Of a stretch of DNA of 10,189 nt, positions 1 to 4,819 are shown piece after piece; the stretch's first letter is position 1; the number at the start of each line of letters is the position of its first letter. The notes beneath the pieces are model-generated. The model was not told the DNA's origin and ran no database searches. It was given only the letters and a program-made list of their open reading frames with translations. Position numbers and translations under genes: made by a program. The DNA is from an uncultured Collinsella sp. (GTDB lineage Bacteria > Actinomycetota > Coriobacteriia > Coriobacteriales > Coriobacteriaceae), in NCBI GenBank assembly GCA_902475785.1, contig CABSAN010000068.1:1-10189 (forward strand). The letters run 5' to 3'.

Positions 1-38
1 CTGCGGGAATGGCCTATTTGCTCAATGTGTTCGGCTGA
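1..38 (+). CDS. 3' end of an unidentified plus-strand gene
   Basis: The frame starting at base 3 reads AGMAYLLNVFG and ends in TGA at 36-38, which looks like a hydrophobic C-terminal tail, perhaps of a membrane protein. It would converge on the minus-strand degV gene, with a GC-rich hairpin between them, which is a sensible arrangement. Only eleven codons are visible, so no family can be assigned, and another frame or no gene at all remains possible. Confidence 0.35.
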   Translation, partial: AGMAYLLNVFG

Positions 39-75
39 GATCGGAAATCAACCTTCTATTTGGCCCCACGCAAGA

Positions 76-108
76 GCGGCGGGAAGGTTGTCGCAACCCG
101 CCCGCCGC
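76..108. terminator. GC-rich hairpin between convergent genes, possible bidirectional terminator
   Basis: Arms GCGGCGGG (76-83) and CCCGCCGC (101-108) pair perfectly. A 2x2 internal loop follows, then GGTTG/CAACC (86-90 with 94-98) closed by a TCG loop. It lies 31 bases past the degV stop and about 40 past the upstream plus-strand stop. Neither strand has a clear U-tract after it, so intrinsic termination is inferred from position and stem strength only. Confidence 0.4.
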
Positions 109-139
109 CGAGGCAATAGAAATCGATAGACGCCAGGCC

Positions 140-994
140 TTACGCTTTAAGCGTGAGCACCGCACCGAAGGCGGTCGGGCCGCAATGGCTCGAGATGACG
201 CCACCGACCTGAGTCCAGGTAACGTCCTTAAAGCCCAGGTCGTGCGCATAGACCTCCATGTCGTCGCGCAGCTCCTGGGAAAGGCCCACCGAATACGCCA
301 GGCCAATGTGCGAGTAGTCGATCTCGCCCTTCGCAACCATGTGGTCAATAAAGGCGCGGGCGCACTTGAGCATAGAGCCGCGGAACTTCTTGGTCGCCAC
401 GAACTTGCCGCCCGTCACCTCAATGCAGGGCTTAATCTTGAGCAGATGGGCGCCAAGGAATGCCACGTTGGACAGACGACCGCCTGCCTTAAGGAAGGCT
501 AGGTCGGTAGGAACAAAGCCCAGCAGCACACGGTCCATGACGGAATTCGTAAAAGCAAAGATCTCGTCGACGGTGGCATCGGGGTGAGCCTCAATGTATT
601 TGACGGTCTCGACGACAACGAGCGACTGGCCCACCGAGACAAAACGCGTGTCCATGGAGAACACGTAGTCGCGCCCCTGGGCCGCAATCTTCGATGACTG
701 ATGCGAACAGGTCGTGGCCTCGGAATATGCAAGATGCAAAATGGTCGCGTCGGGCTGCTCGGCGTGAATGCGGTCGTACACGTGAGCAAAATCCGCAGGC
801 GCGCAGCCACTGGTCTTGGGCATCACGCCAAACTCGTTGCAGCGCGAATAAATCTCGAGCGGATCGATCGAGCCGTCCTCGACGGTCTCGTCACCAATCG
901 TGACATGCATAGGCACGCGCACGATACCATAGCGTTCGCAGAGTTCCGGCGTCACATCCGAACCGGATTCAACCACGATTACGTATTTGCCCAT
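140..994 (-). CDS. DegV family fatty acid-binding protein (FakB-like)
   Basis: Soluble cytoplasmic two-domain protein of 284 residues, the usual DegV length. DegV/FakB proteins bind a fatty acid and, where characterised, present it to the kinase FakA for acyl-phosphate formation; that role is inferred here. Visible family landmarks are VIVVESGSDVTPE at the N terminus, PKTSGCAP (about 59-66, the TS.P lipid-contact loop), FSMDTRFVSVGQ (112-123), LAFLKAGGRLS (165-175), LLKIKPCIEVTGGK (184-197) and a C-terminal SSHCGPTAFG (268-277). The usual SGTYQSA-like second loop is replaced by YSEATTCSHQSS (90-101), so binding may differ. The ATG at 994 places the first beta strand where the family usually has it; a GTG at 1003 is in frame and adds three residues. 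Ribosome binding sequence is poor for both (GAGATGGG at 1006-1013). No fakA homologue lies nearby. It appears monocistronic, with its own candidate promoter. Confidence 0.9.
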   Translation of the reverse strand: MGKYVIVVESGSDVTPELCERYGIVRVPMHVTIGDETVEDGSIDPLEIYSRCNEFGVMPKTSGCAPADFAHVYDRIHAEQPDATILHLAYSEATTCSHQSSKIAAQGRDYVFSMDTRFVSVGQSLVVVETVKYIEAHPDATVDEIFAFTNSVMDRVLLGFVPTDLAFLKAGGRLSNVAFLGAHLLKIKPCIEVTGGKFVATKKFRGSMLKCARAFIDHMVAKGEIDYSHIGLAYSVGLSQELRDDMEVYAHDLGFKDVTWTQVGGVISSHCGPTAFGAVLTLKA

Positions 995-1080
995 TCTTAT
1001 CACGACCCATCTCGACGTTGGCTCTTTAATATGTGACGCACGTCCGCCGTCCTGCTACAGAACTGCCCTCAAGCGCCAAA

Positions 1081-1119
1081 GAGACGCCGCCCTTTGCACA
1101 AAACAAAGGACAGCGTCTC
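1081..1119 (-). other. Interrupted hairpin in the putative degV leader
   Basis: GAGACGC (1081-1087) pairs with GCGTCTC (1113-1119). After an internal loop, CCTTTG (1091-1096) pairs with CAAAGG (1104-1109). If degV starts transcription near 1140, this stem sits in its 5' leader, roughly 85 bases before the start codon. No run of T follows on either strand, so it is not a canonical terminator. A role in leader stability or attenuation is speculation. Confidence 0.4.
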
Positions 1120-1145
1120 CCTGGAAAACTCCGTGCTTATCTAGG

Positions 1146-1174
1146 ATTCTACACGGTTTATTGAGGAGTGTTAC
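1146..1174 (-). promoter_or_regulatory. Candidate sigma70-type promoter for degV
   Basis: On the minus strand, GTAACA (1174-1169, four of six matches to TTGACA) is followed after 17 bases by TAGAAT (1151-1146, five of six matches to TATAAT). Transcription would start near 1140 and give a leader of about 145 bases before degV. The call rests on motif match and position only. Confidence 0.4.
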
Positions 1175-1183
1175 TTATTCCGC

Positions 1184-1213
1184 AAACGGTAGCTATACGC
1201 GATAAACGGTAGC
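1184..1213. repeat. Two direct repeats AAACGGTAGC, 20 bp apart, upstream of the degV promoter
   Basis: AAACGGTAGC occurs at 1184-1193 and again at 1204-1213, so the copies are exactly 20 bp apart, about two helical turns. They lie just upstream of the candidate degV -35 box, a position expected for an activator. The core AACGGTAG recurs once on the minus strand at 4112-4105 in front of pflB. No known regulator is recognised. Confidence 0.5.
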
Positions 1214-1271
1214 AAACAAGTATCCAGAACGCTCAACCCATCAGGAGAGTTCCGTCTAAAGGGTGACTACA

Positions 1272-1415
1272 CAGGATCCTAGCCGGGGCTGTTTGGGCTA
1301 CCTCCCAAAACATTCCGCAGGACGCAAAGAGGCTCGCCGCACGAAGTGCGCAGCGAGCCTCTTTGCATGTCCGAGGACGTTTTGGGAGGTAGCCCAAACA
1401 GCCCCGGCGATCCTG
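1272..1415. repeat. Large nested inverted repeat able to fold as a three-hairpin cloverleaf
   Basis: Perfect 30-bp inverted arms lie at 1282-1311 and 1379-1408, extended by CAGGATC (1272-1278) with GATCCTG (1409-1415) after a three-base offset. Each arm contains its own hairpin: TTTGGG/CCCAAA at 1292-1297 with 1304-1309, and at 1381-1386 with 1393-1398. The centre holds a long terminator-like stem (1324-1366). The element can thus form one long foldback, or a 10-bp base stem (1282-1291 with 1399-1408) carrying three hairpins, on either strand. It begins 17 bases after the glycyl radical gene stop. It could be a mobile miniature repeat or an elaborate transcript 3' end. Confidence 0.8.
1324..1366 (-). 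terminator. Central terminator-like hairpin after the pflB-glycyl radical pair
   Basis: GCAAAGAGGCTCGC (1324-1337) pairs with GCGAGCCTCTTTGC (1353-1366). The stem continues as CGCAC/GTGCG around a GAA loop, with a two-base bulge (CA, 1351-1352). The AAAGAGGC...GCCTCTTT layout is the usual bidirectional terminator form with a short U-tract inside the stem. It is the best candidate for ending the minus-strand transcript. Confidence 0.6.
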
Positions 1416-1431
1416 CGGGAGTTAAATCCCT

Positions 1432-1683
1432 TTAGAACTTGTTGTGGAAGGTACGCGAAATGACCTCGTCCTGCTGCTCCTTGGTGAGCGTGTGGAAGTT
1501 CACGGCATAGCCGGAAACGCGGATGGTCAGCTGCGGGTACTTCTCGGGGTGAGCCTGAGCGTCGAGCAGCGTCTCACGGTTGAAGACGTTGATGTTCAGG
1601 TGGTGGCCACCCTTCTCGGCGTAAGCGTCGAGCATGTGGACCAGGTTATCGGCCTGGGTCTCGGAAACTTCAGAAACCTTCAT
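1432..1683 (-). CDS. grcA: Detached glycyl radical domain of pyruvate formate-lyase (GrcA-like)
   Basis: An 83-residue protein that is almost entirely the C-terminal glycyl radical domain. It carries GGHHLNINVFNRETLLDA (25-42), HPEKYPQLTIRVSGYAV (45-61) and TKEQQDEVISRTF (67-79), closely matching the E. coli PflB C-terminus recalled from memory. Gly58 in RVSGYA (codon 1510-1512) is the residue an activating enzyme would turn into the radical. The first 24 residues are a distinct acidic lead-in. E. coli GrcA (YfiD, about 127 residues) is a repair spare part; here PflB itself lacks this domain, so the protein is probably an obligatory subunit. The ATG is preceded by AAGGAG eight bases upstream, a strong site that may give it high translation. 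It follows pflB on the same strand after 85 bases and in another frame, so this is not a simple nonsense or frameshift error. Confidence 0.93.
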   Translation of the reverse strand: MKVSEVSETQADNLVHMLDAYAEKGGHHLNINVFNRETLLDAQAHPEKYPQLTIRVSGYAVNFHTLTKEQQDEVISRTFHNKF

Positions 1684-1706
1684 AATATGTCTCCTTCGAT
1701 TAATAG

Positions 1707-1726
1707 GCGCCGGCCGAAACCGGCGC
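1707..1726 (-). other. GC-rich hairpin between pflB and the glycyl radical gene
   Basis: GCGCCGG (1707-1713) and CCGGCGC (1720-1726) form a perfect 7-bp stem with a six-base loop, 23 bases before the glycyl radical start codon. No U-tract follows on the minus strand, so it is unlikely to be a full terminator. An mRNA-stabilising or processing element is a reasonable guess. Confidence 0.5.
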
Positions 1727-1742
1727 GCTAATCAGTAATCGT

Positions 1743-1767
1743 TATTGTTAGTATAGCACTAACAATA
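1743..1767. promoter_or_regulatory. AT-rich 10-bp inverted repeat just after the pflB stop
   Basis: TATTGTTAGT (1743-1752) and ACTAACAATA (1758-1767) are perfect inverted copies around a five-base centre, directly after the pflB stop codon (1769-1771). It may be an RNA hairpin in the pflB-glycyl radical mRNA or a protein-binding dyad in front of the small gene. The TTGTTA...TAACAA halves resemble a Rex redox-repressor site, but they are nine bases apart where Rex sites have six. Confidence 0.5.
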
Positions 1768-1768
1768 G

Positions 1769-3820
1769 TTACTCGCCCAGCTGATCAAGGTCGATATCGC
1801 CAAAGAACACCTGGTCCTCCTTGCCGAGCGCACTCGGGATGATGGAGAAGGTGTTGGAGATGCCGTCCTGGGCATCGCGGAACGGGAGCTTGGAAACCGA
1901 AGACAGCGAAGCGATGGCGCCGTGGCTATCGCGCTTGTGCATGGGGTTAGCACCCGGGGCGAACGGCTGGCCAGCCTTGCGGCCGTCGGGCGTGGAGCCG
2001 GTCTTCTTACCGTACACGACGTTGGAGGTAATGGTCAGAACCGAGGTCGTGGGCACGGAGTTGCGATAGGTGTCGTTCATGCGGATGTACTCCATGAACT
2101 GGTGCACAACGTCGTGAGCGATCTGGTCGACGCGGTCGTCGTCGTTACCGTACTTGGGGAACTCGCCCTCAGTCTCGAAGTCGACGATGATGCCGTTCTC
2201 GTCACGGACGGGGTGGACCTTGGCGTACTTGATGGCGGACAGGGAGTCAGCCACGACGGAAAGGCCAGCGATGCCCGTAGCGAACCAGCGGTGCACGTGC
2301 TTGTCGTGCAGAGCCATCTGAATGCGCTCGTAGCAGTACTTATCGTGCATGTAGTGGATGATGTTCAGCGAGTTGACGTACACGCCAGCAAGCCACTTCA
2401 TCATGTCGTTGTACTTGGCCACAACGTCGTCGTAATCGAGCGTATCGCCCTCGACGGCGCGATACTTGGGGCCGACCTGCTTCTTGGAGACCTCGTCAAC
2501 ACCGCCGTTGAGTGCGTACAGCAGGCACTTGGCCAGGTTGGCGCGGGCGCCGAAGAACTGCATCTCCTTGCCAATGCGCATGGAGGACACGCAGCAGGCA
2601 ATGCCGTAGTCGTCGCCGTGATAGACGCGCATGAGGTCGTCGTTCTCGTACTGGATCGAGGAGCTGGCGACAGAAGTCTTGGCGCAGAACTTCTTGAAGT
2701 TCTCGGGCAGACGGGTCGACCACAGAACGGTCATGTTGGGCTCGGGGCTGGTGCCCATGTTCTCGAGCGTGTGCAGGTAGCGGTAGCTCATCTTGGTAAC
2801 GAGCGTACGGCCGTCAACACCCATGCCGCCGATGGACTCGGTGACCCACTGCGGATCACCGGTGAACAGGGCCTGGTACTCGGGGGTACGGGCAAACTTG
2901 ACCATGCGGAGCTTCATGATGAAGTGATCCACGAACTCCTGGATCTGCTCCTCGGTGAAGGTACCGTTGGCAAGGTCGCGCTCAGCGTAGATGTCGATGA
3001 ACGTAGAGGTACGGCCGATGGACATGGCAGCGCCGTTCTGCTCCTTGACGGCAGCGAGGTAGGCGAAGTACATCCACTGGATGGCCTCCTGCGTGTTGGT
3101 AGCAGGGTTGGAAATATCGAAACCATAGGTCTCGGCCATCATCTTGAGCTCGCCGAGGGCGCGGATCTGCTCCTGCAGCTCCTCGCGATCGCGGATGTTG
3201 TCGGCGGTCATGACCGTCGGAGTGGAAGCCTTCTGGGCCTCCTTGTCCTTGATCAGGTAGTCGACGCCGTACAGGGCAACACGACGGTAGTCGCCGATGA
3301 TGCGGCCGCGGCCATAGCCATCGGGCAGACCGGTGATGATGTGAGCCGAGCGGCAAGCACGCATCTCGGGGGTGTAAACATCGAAGACGCCAGCGTTGTG
3401 GGTCTTGCGCTCGAAGGTGTAGCGCTCGACAACGTTCTCGTCGACCTTGTAGCCGTGCTGGCTGGCAGCCTGGCAAGCGATGCGGATACCACCGTTGACG
3501 TGCAGCGCGCGCTTGAGCGGCTTGTCGGTCTGGAGGCCAACAATGGTCTCCTTGTCGCGATGGGCATTATCGATGTAGCCAGCGGGGTGGCTCACGATAC
3601 CCGTGACGGTCTTGGTGTCCATATCGAGGACACCACCCTGCTCGCGCTCCTTAAGCAGCAGGTCGAGAACCTCGCCCCACAGCTCCTTGGTACGCTCGGT
3701 CGGACCTACGAGGAACGACTCATCGCCCTCGTAGGGGGTGTAGTTCTTCTGGATGAAGTCTCGGACGTCAACCTCTCCCGTCCAGATACCTTCCTTGAAG
3801 CCTTCCCATGCCTCCTGCAT
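1769..3820 (-). CDS. pflB: Pyruvate formate-lyase catalytic subunit lacking the glycyl radical domain
   Basis: Formate C-acetyltransferase converts pyruvate and CoA to acetyl-CoA and formate in anaerobic fermentation, in the cytoplasm. The 683-residue protein follows E. coli PflB (760) almost throughout: DVRDFIQKNYTPYEGDESFL (18-37), GLPDGYGRGRIIGDYRRVALYG (164-185), YENDDLMR (391-398), GIACCVSSM (406-414) with the catalytic pair Cys409-Cys410 (codons 2591-2596), MQFFGARANLAKCLLYALNGG, NIIHYMHDKY, GIAGLSVVADSLSAIKYAKV and VLTITSNVVYGKKTG. It ends at SIIPSALGKEDQVF plus about ten residues, exactly where the linker to the glycyl radical domain begins. It has no RVSGYA motif and must use the radical on the separate 83-residue protein. 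The ATG lies 12 bases after AGGAG (3833-3837), a slightly long spacing, and matches the E. coli N-terminus. Activating enzyme PflA is not in the window. Confidence 0.96.
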   Translation of the reverse strand: MQEAWEGFKEGIWTGEVDVRDFIQKNYTPYEGDESFLVGPTERTKELWGEVLDLLLKEREQGGVLDMDTKTVTGIVSHPAGYIDNAHRDKETIVGLQTDKPLKRALHVNGGIRIACQAASQHGYKVDENVVERYTFERKTHNAGVFDVYTPEMRACRSAHIITGLPDGYGRGRIIGDYRRVALYGVDYLIKDKEAQKASTPTVMTADNIRDREELQEQIRALGELKMMAETYGFDISNPATNTQEAIQWMYFAYLAAVKEQNGAAMSIGRTSTFIDIYAERDLANGTFTEEQIQEFVDHFIMKLRMVKFARTPEYQALFTGDPQWVTESIGGMGVDGRTLVTKMSYRYLHTLENMGTSPEPNMTVLWSTRLPENFKKFCAKTSVASSSIQYENDDLMRVYHGDDYGIACCVSSMRIGKEMQFFGARANLAKCLLYALNGGVDEVSKKQVGPKYRAVEGDTLDYDDVVAKYNDMMKWLAGVYVNSLNIIHYMHDKYCYERIQMALHDKHVHRWFATGIAGLSVVADSLSAIKYAKVHPVRDENGIIVDFETEGEFPKYGNDDDRVDQIAHDVVHQFMEYIRMNDTYRNSVPTTSVLTITSNVVYGKKTGSTPDGRKAGQPFAPGANPMHKRDSHGAIASLSSVSKLPFRDAQDGISNTFSIIPSALGKEDQVFFGDIDLDQLGE

Positions 3821-4034
3821 TGTGTAACCACGCTCCTAGTTACGTGTAATGCGGCGCTCTCTCACACCGCTGCTTATTGAATTCTTGAATTATCGGCTTG
3901 CACTACCGGCTTCTTCCGTTCTTCACCACACGTTGGTACAGGGAAAAACGTTTGTCCACCTTGGAACTGCAACCCAAAACCCAAGATTTCACCCGTTTGA
4001 GAAGGATAACATAGCGACCCTCTCCATCTGGGCT

Positions 4035-4077
4035 GTTATATGTTTCTTTTTTTATATCATAATGGCGTTTTTTACAA
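4035..4077 (-). promoter_or_regulatory. Possible pflB promoter in the AT-rich stretch
   Basis: On the minus strand, TTGTAA (4077-4072) is followed after 15 bases by TATAAA (4056-4051), and a second -10-like TATAAC sits at 4040-4035. The 15-base spacing is short, so the call is weak. The A-rich composition and position upstream of pflB support it. The resulting leader would be about 215-230 bases long. Confidence 0.25.
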
Positions 4078-4271
4078 ACCCGCAGGAAATGCGAGCGCGA
4101 ACAACTACCGTTCACCGATTTTTTAGTATTTTTCCTTGCCTTTGTACGACGTTCACTCTAGCTGTTATGCCAGCTTTAGCAGGGTAAAGTGCCTCTGAGT
4201 AGGCTTTAGGGCATGCCTAACGATCTGCCCCTAACTTTGCCGGCACCGACGGTGTACGGAGGTCGCCTAAA

Positions 4272-4303
4272 GGTAGTTTTCTAGACATGTCCCAAAATCT
4301 ACC
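4272..4303. promoter_or_regulatory. 32-bp dyad, candidate operator upstream of marR
   Basis: GGTAG (4272-4276) and CTACC (4299-4303) flank TTT (4278-4280) and AAA (4295-4297), with a perfect GACATGTC (4284-4291) at the same centre. In total 12 of 16 base pairs are symmetric. TAGACA at 4282-4287 resembles a -35 box (five of six), though no good -10 follows (CATAGG at 4305). MarR proteins commonly bind dyads in front of their own operons, so this is the best operator candidate. The sequence TAGTTTTCTAG here (4274-4284) recurs as TAGTTTCTAG at 4345-4354. Confidence 0.45.
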
Positions 4304-4329
4304 GCATAGGGTACGCGTGCAAGGGTATC

Positions 4330-4378
4330 ATCTTTCACCGAAAATAGTTTCTAGTGTTAGGGGTTTTCGGTGGAAGAT
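4330..4378 (+). promoter_or_regulatory. 15-bp inverted repeat enclosing the marR GTG start codon
   Basis: Bases 4330-4344 pair with 4364-4378: 14 Watson-Crick pairs and one T-G, with a 19-base loop. The GTG start (4370-4372) lies inside the 3' arm, and the weak ribosome binding sequence TAGGGG (4358-4363) is in the loop. As RNA this stem would hide the start codon. As DNA it could be a second repressor site. The repeat itself is certain; its function is inferred. Confidence 0.65.
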
Positions 4379-4819
4379 ACCGATTTCCGTGAACTTGGGC
4401 GTCAGCTCCTTACCGAGTTCGGCAGCATGCATCAGCGCATTTCGCGTTTTGCGGACAAAGCCCTCGGCGGCGAGATGGCCGTCATGCGCGCCCTCATACT
4501 CGCCGGCGGTTCGCTCACGCCGAGCGAACTCGCTGATCGCGCCTGGGTCTCGAGCGCCCGCATCGCCAATATCTTACGCGCCCTCGAAGCCAAGGGCTGG
4601 GTCGAGCGCGAGCACTCAAAGACTGACCGTCGTCGCGTACACGTCATAGTGACCGACAAGGGATTCCAGGATCTCGAAACCAAACGTCGGGAATTCGAGG
4701 CCCGCACCGCGGCTTTCCTCGAGCAGCTCGGCGAAACAGATACCCAAGAGATGGTGCGCCTTCTTAGGCGTGCCAACGAAATTATCGACCGCAATCAAGA
4801 AAGGAGAGATGCCGAGTGA
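4370..4819 (+). CDS. MarR-family transcriptional regulator
   Basis: A 149-residue winged-helix protein, the usual MarR length. The HTH core is SLTPSELADRAWVSSARIANILRALEAKGWVER (48-80), followed by the wing SKTDRRRVHVIVTDKG (83-98) with the family DRR signature. Flanking N- and C-terminal helices (about 5-30 and 100-145) should form the dimer interface. It begins with GTG, the only start that keeps the N-terminal helix; the ribosome binding sequence is weak and the start lies in an inverted repeat. The stop overlaps the next gene by four bases (GTGA), so it is co-translated with the exporter it most likely represses. MarR repressors of drug exporters usually release DNA on binding small lipophilic or phenolic compounds; the ligand here is unknown. 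Confidence 0.92.
   Translation: MEDTDFRELGRQLLTEFGSMHQRISRFADKALGGEMAVMRALILAGGSLTPSELADRAWVSSARIANILRALEAKGWVEREHSKTDRRRVHVIVTDKGFQDLETKRREFEARTAAFLEQLGETDTQEMVRLLRRANEIIDRNQERRDAE

Larger units (their letters stand above)
995..1431. other. Non-coding region between degV and the glycyl radical gene
   Basis: No convincing gene is present. Read from degV outward it contains a hairpin (1081-1119), a candidate minus-strand promoter (1146-1174), two direct repeats (1184-1213) and a large nested palindrome (1272-1415) just after the glycyl radical gene. These are listed separately. Short open frames here lack ribosome binding sites and family features. Confidence 0.7.
3821..4369. other. Divergent intergenic region between pflB and marR
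   Basis: This 549-base stretch carries regulatory DNA for both directions and no convincing gene. It has an AT-rich stretch around 4030-4140. It contains a possible pflB promoter (4035-4077), one AACGGTAG motif on the minus strand (4105-4112), a near-palindrome TTAGG-g-CATGCCTAA (4206-4220), a short CACCG-A-CGGTG palindrome (4244-4254), a 32-bp dyad (4272-4303) and the inverted repeat over the marR start (4330-4378). The pflB leader would be over 200 bases if the AT-rich promoter is real. Confidence 0.6.

Noticed and set aside
1184..1213. CRISPR-like direct repeats
   Set aside because: Only two 10-bp units with a 10-bp spacer and no cas genes; better explained as regulator sites.
1743..1767. 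Rex (NADH-sensing) operator after pflB
   Set aside because: The TTGTTA and TAACAA half-sites are present but nine bases apart; the Rex consensus has six, and the site is downstream of pflB, not at its promoter.
1432..1768. The pfl split as a sequencing frameshift or nonsense error
   Set aside because: The small gene has its own ATG, strong ribosome binding site and added N-terminal residues, and the gap holds ordered hairpins. A single base change could not restore a normal linker.
1922..3880. 652-codon plus-strand open frame opposite pflB
   Set aside because: It lies antisense to the clearly recognisable pflB, its translation is a Val/Ala/His/Asp-rich string with no family motif, and GC-rich codon bias on one strand commonly leaves the opposite frame open.
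3849..4187. 112-codon plus-strand open frame in the pflB-marR gap, with one hydrophobic stretch
   Set aside because: No ribosome binding site before its ATG, the hydrophobic part comes from an AT-rich T-run, and it would be antisense to the pflB promoter and leader.
4287..4649. ATG at 4287 as an alternative gene start upstream of marR
   Set aside because: It is in a different frame from marR, the translation beyond 4370 is a frame-shifted shadow of the HTH region, and the ATG lies in the symmetric dyad.
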